NCBI RefSeq assembly: GCF_033568475.1
Contig: NC_133121.1
Coordinates: 3,782,001-3,846,000, forward strand
Length of the DNA: 64,000 nt
Source of the DNA: Henckelia pumila
Lineage: Eukaryota > Streptophyta > Magnoliopsida > Lamiales > Gesneriaceae
Direction: 5' to 3'
Of this stretch, positions 33,893 to 45,606 are shown one piece after another. The position numbers were made by a program, and so were the translations under genes. The notes beneath the pieces are model-generated. The model saw only the letters and a program-made list of their open reading frames with translations. It was not told the origin of the DNA and made no database searches. Every line of letters begins with the position of its first letter. Position 1 is the stretch's first letter.

Positions 33893-34800
33893 AGCTATAA
33901 ATAGGGGCAGATGACCAAGACGAAAACACAACACAGAAGACAAAGAAGCAGAGGAATAAAAGAATTCAAGACATTTCTCTCAAGTCAAATTCAAGAAATT
34001 CAAAGAAATCAAGAGAAGTTCAAGGCGTTCTTCTTCAAGTCCATCAAATTCGAGAAGATCAAGGCGTTATTCTTCAAACAAATCAAATTCAAGAAGATCG
34101 TGTTCTTCATCAAATTCAAGAAGTTCGTGTTCTTCATCAAACAAATCAAATTCAAGAAGATCGTGTTCTTCATCAAATTCAAGAAGTTCGTGTTCTTCAT
34201 TAAACAAATCAAATTCAAGAAGCTCGCATTCTTCATCAAACAAAATCAAATTCAATAAGATCGTGTTCTTCATCAAATTCAAGAAGTTCGTGTTCTTCAT
34301 CAAACAAATCAAATTCAAGAAGATCGTGTTCTTCATCAAATTCAAGAAGTCCGTGTTCTTCATCAAACAAATCAAATTCAAGAAGATCGTGTTATTCATC
34401 AAATTCAAGAAGTTCGTGTTCTTCATCAAACAAATCAAATTCAAGAAGATCGTGTTCTTTATCAAATTCAAGATAACAAATCTCAAGGCGCGATTCAAGA
34501 AGTTCATCGCGTTCTTCAAAAATTTTGAAGTTTAATTCGATATCAAGGTGTTAACCAATCGAATTAACTTTATCAAGACATCAAATCAAATCTCAAGAAA
34601 TCAAATCGTCTTCAAAGAATATCAAATACTCAAGAAATTCAAATTCAACAAGAAATTGTCATTGAAGAGGAAAATCAAGGGATTATCTAGAGATTGTATT
34701 CAATAATCTTTATTTAATTTCTCAAATTCAATTTGTACCATTTTCTATTTCTTAATTTTAAAAAATAAAGAATTTTGAGCTACAAGATCAATTTGCATTC
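33893..34800 (+). repeat. TATA-led leader with a 63-bp minisatellite (possible LTR or pararetroviral promoter remnant)
   Basis: CTATAAATAGGGG near 33893 is followed by an A/G-rich leader (ACACAACACAGAAGACAAAG). From about 34078 to 34470 there is a tandem array of a 63-bp unit, itself 27 + 36 bp, based on TTCAAGAAGATCGTGTTCTT and TTCAAGAAGTTCGTGTTCTT. Downstream are more TCAAGAAATTCAAAT motifs, then AATCTTTATTTAATTT and AATAAAG, which resemble polyadenylation signals. Open frames on both strands across the array result from the repeat (period divisible by 3) and encode only a simple FKKIVFFIK-type repeat, so I do not call a gene. Confidence 0.5.
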
Positions 34801-35849
34801 ATATAGCAAGCTAGAATTTATAAAACATGTTTTTAAACTAATTATTTGTAATAAAATCATGATCATAAACAATGAGTGGGCACACGAAAGTAACTTCAAT
34901 TTATTTCTAATATTATTAGTTAATACCATTAGTTAGCTCTTAATATACATTAATAAAAAAGATAACTAAGGATTTTAATAGATGACACATCAAGAGATTA
35001 TTGCTTCATATTGATTAATAATATTTGTTAAGAAATGAGACCTATCAATTGATGTGAGGTACAATTAACATGAAACGATTGAAGCGTGGAGACATTAATG
35101 AGGGCTCCAACTATTGAACGGGTGGTCCAGTTATGGGCAGTCCAACATATACAGCATACCCTGATGTCATATTTAGAAATGAGACTTGAACCTAACTCAA
35201 ACCCAAAAGCTAGCTCAAGTGAGAATGTTTGTCTTTGTCTATATATTAAGCTCTCAAATTATTTATCCAATCGATATGAGACACAATTAACATACCAACA
35301 ATATTCCGTCACCAAGATTAACCGTAAGATGACAAACATTTAAAATACTATTACTTCTACTAATCTCATTTATAAACAATACCCACCCATAAACAAATTT
35401 AAAAAAATATTAGAGTCACTTATAATCCTACATATATAAAAGAAATTATTTTGGATGCAGTCAACTTTCAAAATTAGCCCTCATTAAATAGAAAAATTAG
35501 GTAAATGGCTAATTGTAGTTTCATTTTTCTTCCTACTAGCTTTATATAACTTCCCCATTATAGTTGACATTAATATGAATTTTGCATAGATTTTATAAAA
35601 AATATTATTACATAAAAAAACAAAAAAAAATTATTAAAAAAAATAATGTATGAGTTGTATTATACGATTGTTTATTTTTTGTTTTTGAATTTGGCATATG
35701 CACAAGCCATAGGTAATAATATAAAAGATGGCGAGTCGCCCTTGCATCAAACAAGGTACACTTTGTTCCAAATGGCAACACGTTTTCAAAAACGGAAACT
35801 GGAAACCAGCGCGTTTCATTGAAGATATATATATATTCAACAGTTGTTT
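34801..35849. other. Intergenic, 5' flank of the URGT gene
   Basis: AT-rich; no recognisable gene. The last few hundred bases probably hold the URGT promoter. Confidence 0.35.
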
Positions 35850-36885
35850 TTGTTTTTGTTTTGTGCAACACTCAAAGGTCACATTCGTCCAGATTTGTCC
35901 TCGAACAACACACAATCCGCCTGTTAAATTCCGAGGCTTGCAGTTGCAACAAAGTAGTTAATCTCTCTTTCCTCTCAATTCAGTCTCCTCTTGCACTCAA
36001 TTGCGCGGTGCGGAGAATAGAGCAGAACACTTGCGGCAGAGCTGTGGATCAGGTTATTACAGTTCTGAATTTGCTGTTTCTTTTGCATTCGAGGATTTTC
36101 GGTTCTTCTTTTATTATCATTATTTTTGCTGAATTTTAGAATCGATTCTGGTTTGGCTGATTTGCTGTTTGATTTAGCTGTTTGATTGATTTTGATTATG
36201 TGTGCGATGGAGCCGCTGCTTGATTATTTTGTTGTTATTTATTATTTGATTCTCCTTTTGTGATATTTGTTTATGATTTTCAAATGCGGCGATGTTTGAG
36301 TTGCTTGTTTGAGAAAATTGTTCTGTTTAGTTCAAGCGGTGATCATTGGAATGAACTCGTGAGGAGATTTCTTGATAGTAATGGTTGTACCTGAATCTAG
36401 AGTTGAATTTGGTGACGTGCTTGAATCATGTGAAAATATGTGTCTACTAATTGAATGGTTCCCGTTGAATAACGGATGTTTTTTTACAAAAAGGTTTTGA
36501 TTGAATCAGATTGGTTTTCTTGATTATAATCCTCAGTGCCCGAAGAGTAAGTGTCCGTATGGCAATTGAACTAATACTGCTCACGATTGTCGAGTTTGAA
36601 TGTGACAAAGTGGAATCATAGCTCGATATGATTTTAACTTTGTATCCTTTTTTAAAAAATCAAGATGTATTTTACCTTACACTTCGCATATTTGCTGGTC
36701 AATACTCAATTGTGTTTCACACTTTATATTCAACTTCTACTCATTTTCTTAGTATACTTGACCTTCTGTTATTATTAGTTCTTTAAATCAACACCTATAG
36801 GCTTTGTTTTGCAGGGATGTGTATGTAAAATTTAGGTATGAGCAAGAAGTATTTCCTTCACTGGAGCTGACATATTTAGAATAAT
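35850..36885 (+). other. Probable 5' leader exon and leader intron of URGT
   Basis: A GC-richer stretch up to GCTGTGGATCAG|GTTATTAC near 36052 looks like a leader exon ending at a donor. It is followed by a T-rich intron ending TTTTGCAG near 36814 and a short leader before the ATG. The borders are inferred from splice-site consensus only. Confidence 0.45.
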
Positions 36886-38844
36886 ATGGACATTTTGAAG
36901 CAATTGAAGAGAATGTCTTCTGGAAGCAAGGATGACCGCAAAGTGGCTCTCGATGGAGCTGCATGGATGTTCAACATAGTTACTTCTGTTGGAATTATAA
37001 TGGTCAATAAAGCTTTGATGGCTACATATGGTTTTACTTTTGGTATGATGGTAGTGCCTATCCATGGATGGATCCTCAATGGCCAACTATGTTATTACTT
37101 CGTTGATTAGTCTATCCCTTACCCATCCATTACATCTTACATTTCACATGGCGTTTGGCACGGAGATTTAAAAGTTGTTTTTTCTTTTTTTGGAAAAAAA
37201 AAGCTGTTAGATATGATAATTATGCATGTGGCATGCATCTGAACTAATGTAAAAGGACACTTAGCAAAGACTTCAAATTTCGCTGGAACCTTATGCTGAA
37301 ACTTGCAGCCCACCACTAAAACATAATGGATTGATATAGTTTCTTTGTTTGATTTTTTTTTTCAGCTACAACTTTAACTGGCCTACATTTTGCTGCGACT
37401 ACCTTGATGACTCTTTTACTTAAGAGGCTTGGCTATATTGGGAGTTCTTCTCTTCCGGTGTCTGATCTTCTGAAATTTGTTTTATGTGCAAATTTCTCTA
37501 TTGTTGGAATGAATGTGAGTTTGATGTGGAATTCAGTCGGATTCTATCAGGTTAGTGCTGCAGTTCATTCATATTTTACTGCCTGTGCAATTGTTCATGA
37601 CTACAAAATGTTCTGCTCCAATTCTTGATTTGCCAGATTGCAAAACTCAGCATGATCCCTGTGTCATGTTTTCTGGAAGTTGTGTTGGACAATGTGCGGT
37701 ATTCAAGGGACACCAAGCTAAGCATTTTAGTCGTTCTATTGGGTGTTTCCATATGCACTGTTACTGATGTTAGTGTGAATGCCAAGGGGTTTATTGCTGC
37801 ATTCATTGCTGTTTGGAGCACTTCATTGCAGCAGTATGTAAGTCTTCTCTCCATCTATGACTCCATCAAATGATATTGATCAAGGAACCTTGTAGCTTAC
37901 CGCTATTGGGGTGATCTGTGACTTAAATTGCAGTTGAGTTCAGGTGGTTGGGTATAAACATGGTTGGTCCAAGGAGGAAAATTTTGACTGGGAAGATATA
38001 ACTCTTATATTTCAGTGTGGGTGTCTATCTTCGTTTCAGTCCAACTGCTTATGTGTAAATTGGATGGATGGTTTGGGAGTGATTAGTAAATATCTGTGTA
38101 TTACTGGCTTGTCTATGTTAAGCACGGCCTTTAAGCGTGAATTTTCCGCTGTCTTCGATAGCTAATCACAGGATATAATGCTGAACTGTTGAATTGACTT
38201 TTAGTCTTACTGATTCAGTGCTTGATTCGGTTCTTTCATTTTTTTTCATACATCTGCAGTATGTCCATTTTCTACAAAGGAAGCATGAAATTGGTTCTTT
38301 CGATTTATTAGGGCATACTGCTCCACCTCAGGCAGCTTCATTGCTTTTAGTAGGGCCCTTGATGGATTACTGGTTGACAAACCTAAGGATCGATGCCTAT
38401 CACTATACCTTAACATCAACGGTAACTATTATAAGGACAATATGATTGCCGATTATGCTGACAAAAATGCCTATATATTGCGTGTGGTTTTCTCACCAAG
38501 TCTTTGCATCTTTGCAGATGTTTATAACATTGTCCTGTGCCATAGCAATAGGAACCAATCTGAGCCAATTCATCTGCATTGGAAGATTCACTGCTGTGAC
38601 ATTTCAAGTTTTGGGCCATATGAAGACCATTCTTGTACTGATCTTAGGATTCATTTTCTTTGGAAAAGAGGGACTTAATCTACATGTGGTTGTGGGGATG
38701 ATGGTTGCTGTCGTGGGAATGATTTGGTATGGTCGTGCTTCGTCTCAACCTGGAGGCAAAGAACGGAACCAATCTCCGGCTGTTGATACATCCGAAGAAG
38801 AAATCGGGCTCGTAAAATCTAGCGAGGTTGAAGAGAAGATCTAG
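36886..38844 (+). CDS. URGT: UDP-rhamnose/UDP-galactose transporter (URGT family)
   Basis: Five coding exons (36886-37042, 37366-37550, 37637-37837, 38260-38421 and 38518-38844) join with GT-AG borders to give 343 aa. The product is a Golgi nucleotide-sugar antiporter of the NST/TPT superfamily with about ten membrane segments. Diagnostic URGT stretches are [60 protein letters not shown] and [20 protein letters not shown]; the C-terminal tail is hydrophilic ([15 protein letters not shown]). URGT proteins import UDP-Rha and UDP-Gal into the Golgi for pectin synthesis in exchange for UMP. The match to URGT and not to the related UXT (UDP-xylose) branch is clear from these motifs. Which URGT paralogue this is cannot be told. 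Confidence 0.93.
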
Positions 38845-41800
38845 TAACAAACCCAAAAACAATGCCGGGAGGTTCTGTAGCTGTCGGGTAAAATCTCCTA
38901 ATACAGAAGTATTGAGTAATTTTACTTACAGCACCACAATATTAGTGTTTCATAAGACCATAAACAGTTGCAAGTACCCCGAGAATTTGCCTATCAATAT
39001 AGTTGCATAGATCATTTCAGCCATTTGGCAGGTAAAACTTTCCCTTCTTCAAGGGCCTCATAAAACTTTCCAGCGGCCATGATCTTGAAACTATGGTGTC
39101 GGTGATATTCTAAAAGTTTCGATTAAAGTTTTTTAAGAACACAACATCGGAGGTCCTGGAAACCTATATATCCTTTTTATCAATCACATGCAAAAGCGGT
39201 TCTATAAGATTATAATTTGTAGTACAAAATACTATCTAAGCTAGCTAAGCAGAAGAAGTAAAACATACAGAAATTCAGTATGTATACACACAGACTCCTG
39301 CTATTTACGCTTTAGTTGTAAAATATTCAGTGCTAAGTTCAGAAGGCCACATTTTAATGCTTTCAAAACACTCACTTTATATGCTTATCTACGTTGTAAT
39401 AGATTATATTTTTGTAAAAGTGATTAAATTTATAGATTGTAAAAAAGTGAGTAGAAATCAAAAGTTGGTAGTGTTTGAAAACAAAAGTGAAAAGCTAAAA
39501 ATCAAAGTTGGCTAGTGTTTGGTAAATAAGTGATTATAGTTATTTTATAACTAACATTTTTATTAGAACCTCTTTTGGAGAATTATAATTACCATATGAC
39601 TAGATTTTGGATTTCAATTAAATTAAAACATAAACTAACACATGAGCTAGATATAAAAAACACACAAAATTGATTTTTTTAAATCAAAATCTAACAATCA
39701 TTTTTTTTAGTGATTGCAAACACATCATATAGCTCATGACGTCAAAGTTCAGGTTTGATATACATTATCCCATTGTTGAAAAACCCACAAGATGAACGGG
39801 GAAAAACCTCACTTATTCATCCAAATTAGTTTGTAGGCTATTACGTTAATCCGAGAGTTTACTCAAAGCGCACTGAAAGGTAGCGGCAGCGGGTTCCCAC
39901 GCCAAAAAAAAAATAAAATTTAGTTAGTACAAGAAATACGCAACTTTTTTTTTTTTTTTTTAAAAAAAAAAAAACCCAAAAGGGCTTTTTCTTGAGATGT
40001 TCGGCTTTATTTGAGCGACGACATTATGGTTTGGGTAATTTTTTAGCATTATTTGCCCATGGGCCGCGATCGCATTTTGGTACCAAATTGTTTTAATAAT
40101 GTTTTTTAGATTATTATTACCAATTAATCTTTGACTTTCTCAATCATTTGATTTTCCCAAAAAATCAGAAAGTGGAAATTCGTTTGTGTACCACGCGATA
40201 CATACATCAGAGATGGCTTAATTTTCTATATTATAGAGAAAACGTAATAATGGCAAGATAAGATTTGTTTTTTCTATTCAAGATATCATTCTATTCATTA
40301 TTTAATCCTCGAATCATACGAGTTGAAATTTAATATGTTTTCCATTATTTATAAAAAAAATACTACATTATTTTGTTGAAAATCTCTTTCCATTAATTGC
40401 GCAATGAAATTTTATATTTCATTATACTAATTTTAACTAAAAATATAAAGTTCATGAGAAATACATTTGTATCATTTATTTTTTAGGAGAGTTGTATCAT
40501 GGTGGTGTGTACTGTGTACTTGTGCATACTTTTATTTATTTTTTTAATAAAAAAAACATTACTCGATAATAAATAAATTAATGCACATAATGAGTTTTAG
40601 ATTGGTTAGTATTTATGCATTGCTTAAAAATCATTACTCAACTACCCTACTCTATATATGCACGTTAAAGACGACAATAAATTGAGAATTTGGAACTTTA
40701 ATATTGTAAAACGTAGATGAGCCAGATTTCAATAGTAATGGTAAAATAAAGAAAAATCTTATTGGCATTAAATTATGTGCATGATCGTGTGAAGACAATC
40801 AATTAATTATTCAATGAAATATTGACATTCATTAAAAGTAGATAGTGATTGAGCCATCCATGCATCTCCGTACTTTTTAGCTCTTTCCTACACTAATTAG
40901 TAGTACATTTGCTTATACATTTTACTCTTCCTTTTTATCATATTGATTTGTATAACAATATATTATTTATTCATTTTAAATCTAAATTTATATAATTAAT
41001 AAATTATTTAACTTGAATATAAAAGCATGAGATCATAGTAAAGTCGAATTTAATTAGATTATGGATAACGTGGAGAGGAAAAGATGATTTATTTATTTTG
41101 GAATAGATCATGTCAGCTCAAATAAATAAATAAACTTACGTTGTATATGAATTTATGGATTTGAAGTGAACAATTTCAAATTCATAATAATGAATTCATT
41201 TATTTGTTTTGAGTAAATAAATCGAACTAGAAATAAAAAAAACTTGAGTAAATAATTAACACAAGTTTTGAGTAACCGAGCATGAAATTAGAGTTTCCCT
41301 CTTTGACTGACAAATTTGAGTGATTTATTTCAAGTCGAGCTACAAATTTTTTACTTTTAAATTTTTATCGAATTGCAAGTATGACTCGCGCTCGACTAGA
41401 ACGTACACCCTTATTTGGACGACTCGTATGTCACGGATTAATGTACACATAATATTATTGTTAGATTACATACATGTTCCATGATTTTTGTGATTTCATT
41501 ACGGAAATCTGATTATAGGTGCGAGTAATCTGACATTTTAAATGAAATGTAAGATATTTTATATTTTGCGCAGAGATAGAAATTTGCGTCACATGGCATG
41601 TGATCAAAACAGCTGTGTCCACCCCCCAATTCAACACACCCCCTGCCGCCAACTCCTTCCCCAAATAATTCAACAAGAACACACATATATTTATATTTGT
41701 ATTATAGTATAGTATAAATTTATATGTGTATCTGTGTACACACACGTATATGTATATGTATATATAAATTATACAAGTAATTATTTTTAATTATTATTTA

Positions 41801-41958
41801 TAATTAATTTACTCCATCTCTTCACTTGCCAGTCCCATTTTAGTTTTGGATCGATTCCTCCTCCTCTCTCTGCTTTGTGTGTGTGTTCAATATCTGCTCT
41901 CTGAAATGGAAGCAAAAGCCAACAACATAATTTCTACAAACTACGTTAAATTTTGAAC
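38845..41958. other. Intergenic between URGT and BRI1, including the BRI1 promoter
   Basis: The first ~300 bases are probably URGT 3'UTR. Near 39460-39720, GTGTTTGGTAAATAAGTG and related GTTTG/CAAAC phrases suggest a decayed MITE. At 39943-39974 a T run abuts an A run. Near 41713 (TATAAATT) and 41761 (TATATAAATT) are candidate TATA boxes for BRI1, followed by a pyrimidine-rich leader (CCTCCTCCTCTCTCTGC near 41857). No other gene is seen. Confidence 0.45.
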
Positions 41959-44900
41959 ATGGAAGACCACAGAAACCTCATCAGCGCCAATTTTTTCTTC
42001 TTCTTATGTCATCACCACAGTCTGCAGCAGCAAATCTTGATGAGTGTCTTCTTTTTCTCAATCTTTCTCCCTTCTGCACTGGTTTTTTCAGCTTCGAATG
42101 ACCTCTTCAGGGACTCTCACCAGCTAATTTCCTTCAAGAATTCACTCCTCAACCCGGCCCAACTTCAATCCTGGCAGCCAACCATTTCCCCCTGCAGTTT
42201 CAGTGGCGTTTCTTGTAAAGATTCGAGGGTTTCGTCCGTAGACCTTTCTAATTATCACCTCAGTGTTGATTTCTCCTCGGTTGCGAGTTTTTTGTTAAGT
42301 ATTCAGAATTTGGAGTCTCTTGTTCTGAAGAATGCTGGTGTTTATGGTTCAATCTCTTCTGTTTCGAGCTTCTCATGTGGGAGCTTCTTGAGTTCGCTGG
42401 ATCTAGCTGAGAATTCTATTTCCGGGAGTTTAACTAATATTTCCATTCTTGGGTCTTGCCTTGGATTGGTTTTTCTTAATCTTTCCAAGAATTCTTTGGA
42501 CCCCCCTCTTGTGAAGGATGTTGCTCAAAAAGGCACTCCCTTTACGGGGCTTTCCTCGTTGCAAGCTCTTGATGTTTCTTACAATAATATTTCTGGGCAA
42601 AATGTGGTTCCTTGGCTTTTATCGAGTGGTTTTTCTGAGCTGCAGCGCCTGTCTTTGAAGGGTAACAAATTGGCAGGAGATTTACCTGTGTTGAACTCCA
42701 AGAATTTGGTTTATTTGGATCTTTCCACCAACAATTTGTCCTCCTATTTCCCCTCATTCAGTGACTGCTCCAACTTGCAACACCTTGACTTGTCTTCCAA
42801 TAAATTCCATGGTGTTGTTGAGAATTCGCTTTTAAAATGTGGGAAGCTGAGTTTTCTTAACCTCAGCAATAACCAATTCGCAGGCTCGGTTCCAGAGCTG
42901 CCTAGTGGGAGCATACAGTTTCTGTATCTCCGAGAAAATGATTTCCTGGGTGCTTTTCCTCCAGGTTTATCCGATTTATGCACAACCCTCGTGGAGTTGG
43001 ATCTGTCCTTTAATAATTTTACAGGTAATCTACCTGAAAGCCTTGGTGCCTGCTCTGCCACCTTGGAGCTTCTTGATATCTCCGGGAATGATTTATCTGG
43101 TGAGTTGCCCATTGACACGCTCTTGGAGCTGAGCAATTTGAGGACTTTGAGGATGTCTTTCAATTACTTTTCGGGGCCTCTGCCCGATTCTTTTTCGAAG
43201 ATGGTGAATTTGGAGACTTTAGATGTGAGTTCAAATATAATCTCTGGTTTGATTCCTTCTGGTCTTTGCCAAGATCCTAGGACCAGTTTGAAATGGTTGT
43301 ATTTGCAGAATAATATGCTCACTGGTTCGATACCTCAGAGTTTAACTAACTGCTCACAGTTGGTTTCTCTTGATCTTAGTTTAAACTATTTAAATGGAAC
43401 CATCCCACCGAGCTTGGGGACGTTGCCGAATCTCAAGGACGTGATCTTGTGGTTGAATCAACTCAATGGTGAAATCCCAGAAGATTTCATGTACTTGCGG
43501 AGTTTAGAGAACTTGATTCTTGATTTCAATGACTTGTCTGGATCCATACCAGACAGTCTTAGCAACTGTACCAGGTTGAATTGGATTTCGTTGTCTAACA
43601 ATCAATTGAGCGGGGAAATACCAGCTTCTTTGGGGCTTCTAGGCAATCTAGCGATTCTGAAACTTGGAAACAATTCGCTAAGTGGAAATATTCCAGCTGA
43701 GTTAGGGGATTGTCGCAGCTTGATTTGGTTGGACCTCAACACTAATTTATTGAACGGGATGATCCCTCCAGAGTTGGCCAAGCAATCTGGTAAAATTGCT
43801 GCAGGGCTCACAGGGAAGCAGTTTGTGTATATCAAGAATGATGGGAGCAAACAATGCCATGGAGCTGGGAATTTACTCGAGTTTGGAGGCATTAGGCAGG
43901 AACAATTGAGCAGGATTTCGACGAGGCATCCCTGCAGTTTCAACAGAGTTTACAGTGGCACCCTTCAGCCAAATTTCAATCACAATGGCTCGATGATATT
44001 TCTTGACCTTTCTTACAATAATCTGGAGGGAAATATTCCGAAAGAGCTGGGTTCCATGTACTACCTGTTTATACTCAACCTGGGACACAATGATCTTTCT
44101 GGTCCGATTCCTCCGGAGCTCTCCGGCTTAAAGACTTGTGCTATCCTGGACTTTTCCTACAATAGGCTCAACGGTTCCATTCCACAGTCATTGACAAGCC
44201 TCCCGTTGGGGGAAATCGATCTGTCAAATAACAATCTATCAGGATCGATTCCTGAATCAGCACCATTCGATACATTTCCTGATTCCCGGTTTGCGAATAA
44301 TTCAGGACTCTGTGGATACCCTCTTCCCCGTTGTTCGGCTGGTTTTGGTTTAGGAAATGGCCAGCATGAAAACTCTCGCCATAAACGTGCATCCATTGCG
44401 GGAAGTGTTGCAATAGGATTGTTGTTTTCCCTCTTCTGCATTCTCGGATTGACACTTGTTGCTATAGAATCAAAGAAGAGGACAAGGAAGAGGAAGGAGG
44501 CAGCAATCGAGGCCTACGTGGAGAATCACTCGAACTCGGTCACAGCCAACAGCATATGGAAAATCAGTGCTCGTGATGCATTAAGCATCACCCTCTCAAC
44601 CTTCGAAAAGCCTCTCAAGAATCTCACTTTGGCGGATCTTCTTGAAGCCACAAACGGCTTCCATGACGACTGCCTGGTAGGCTCCGGTGGATTCGGGGAT
44701 GTTTACCGAGCCCAGCTGAAGGATGGAACTGTCGTGGCTATCAAGAAACTGATACATATCAGCGGCCAAGGTGATCGGGAATTCACTGCCGAAATGGAAA
44801 CAATCGGGAAGGTCAAGCACAGGAACCTTGTTTCCCTTTTAGGCTACTGCAAGGTTGGAGAAGAACGCCTCTTGGTCTACGAGTACATGAAATACGGGAG

Positions 44901-45606
44901 CCTGGAGGACGTGTTACACGACCGGAAAAAGATTGGGATCAAGCTAAATTGGGCTGGAAGGCGAAAACTCATCATTGGATCAGCTAGAGGATTGGCTTTC
45001 CTCCATCACAACTGCATTCCACACATCATTCATAGAGATATGAAATCAAGCAATGTTTTAGTCGATGAGAATTTTGAGGCCAGGGTCTCGGATTTCGGAA
45101 TGGCAAGGCACGTAAATGTAATGGACACTCACTTGAGTGTCAGCACATTGGCTGGAACGCCAGGTTATGTACCTCCCGAGTACTACCAAAGCTTTAGATG
45201 CTCGACCAAAGGGGACGTCTATAGCTACGGTGTGGTTCTACTCGAGCTGCTTACCGGTAGGCAGCCGACAGAGTCTGTCGACTTTGGGGACAACAATCTC
45301 GTGGGATGGATGAAGCAGCAAGCTAAAGTGAAAGTACGTGATGTTCTTGATCCCAAGTTGTTGAAAGAAGATCCGAGTTTAGAAATGGAGCTTTTGCAAT
45401 ACTTAAAAGTGGCGTGCTCATGCTTAGAGGATCGGCCCTGGAAACGTCCCACAATGATCCAAGTTATGGCTATGTTCAAGGAAATTCAGGCTGGATCCGC
45501 AATGGATTCATCTTCCGTAGTTGCAGTAGGTGATGGTAGTTTTACTGCAGTTGAAGGTGTAGAAATGAGCATACGAGAAGGGAATGTATCGAGTAAGCCA
45601 TCGTGA
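41959..45606 (+). CDS. BRI1: Brassinosteroid receptor kinase BRI1
   Basis: Intronless frame of 1215 aa, as is usual for BRI1 (1196 aa in Arabidopsis). The first ATG is 41959; a second at 42040 (residue 28, [17 protein letters not shown]) starts the more classical signal peptide. Order: signal peptide; N-terminal Cys pair (CSFSGVSC); about 25 LRRs; the island domain near residues 611-677 ([24 protein letters not shown]), where brassinolide docks; C-terminal Cys pair (CGYPLPRC); a membrane helix near 811-836; and an RD-type Ser/Thr kinase near 895-1180. The kinase has [13 protein letters not shown]-site Lys929, HRD near 1025-1027, DFG at 1045-1047 and the activation segment [20 protein letters not shown]. 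At the plasma membrane it pairs with SERK co-receptors and relieves BIN2 inhibition. All catalytic residues are present. Confidence 0.97.
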   Translation: MEDHRNLISANFFFFLCHHHSLQQQILMSVFFFSIFLPSALVFSASNDLFRDSHQLISFKNSLLNPAQLQSWQPTISPCSFSGVSCKDSRVSSVDLSNYHLSVDFSSVASFLLSIQNLESLVLKNAGVYGSISSVSSFSCGSFLSSLDLAENSISGSLTNISILGSCLGLVFLNLSKNSLDPPLVKDVAQKGTPFTGLSSLQALDVSYNNISGQNVVPWLLSSGFSELQRLSLKGNKLAGDLPVLNSKNLVYLDLSTNNLSSYFPSFSDCSNLQHLDLSSNKFHGVVENSLLKCGKLSFLNLSNNQFAGSVPELPSGSIQFLYLRENDFLGAFPPGLSDLCTTLVELDLSFNNFTGNLPESLGACSATLELLDISGNDLSGELPIDTLLELSNLRTLRMSFNYFSGPLPDSFSKMVNLETLDVSSNIISGLIPSGLCQDPRTSLKWLYLQNNMLTGSIPQSLTNCSQLVSLDLSLNYLNGTIPPSLGTLPNLKDVILWLNQLNGEIPEDFMYLRSLENLILDFNDLSGSIPDSLSNCTRLNWISLSNNQLSGEIPASLGLLGNLAILKLGNNSLSGNIPAELGDCRSLIWLDLNTNLLNGMIPPELAKQSGKIAAGLTGKQFVYIKNDGSKQCHGAGNLLEFGGIRQEQLSRISTRHPCSFNRVYSGTLQPNFNHNGSMIFLDLSYNNLEGNIPKELGSMYYLFILNLGHNDLSGPIPPELSGLKTCAILDFSYNRLNGSIPQSLTSLPLGEIDLSNNNLSGSIPESAPFDTFPDSRFANNSGLCGYPLPRCSAGFGLGNGQHENSRHKRASIAGSVAIGLLFSLFCILGLTLVAIESKKRTRKRKEAAIEAYVENHSNSVTANSIWKISARDALSITLSTFEKPLKNLTLADLLEATNGFHDDCLVGSGGFGDVYRAQLKDGTVVAIKKLIHISGQGDREFTAEMETIGKVKHRNLVSLLGYCKVGEERLLVYEYMKYGSLEDVLHDRKKIGIKLNWAGRRKLIIGSARGLAFLHHNCIPHIIHRDMKSSNVLVDENFEARVSDFGMARHVNVMDTHLSVSTLAGTPGYVPPEYYQSFRCSTKGDVYSYGVVLLELLTGRQPTESVDFGDNNLVGWMKQQAKVKVRDVLDPKLLKEDPSLEMELLQYLKVACSCLEDRPWKRPTMIQVMAMFKEIQAGSAMDSSSVVAVGDGSFTAVEGVEMSIREGNVSSKPS

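Noticed and set aside
34067-34519. 150-aa minus-strand frame and matching plus-strand frames in the minisatellite
   Set aside because: The frames stay open because the 63-bp repeat is a multiple of three; the product is a monotonous NLICLMKNTNFL-type repeat with no domain.
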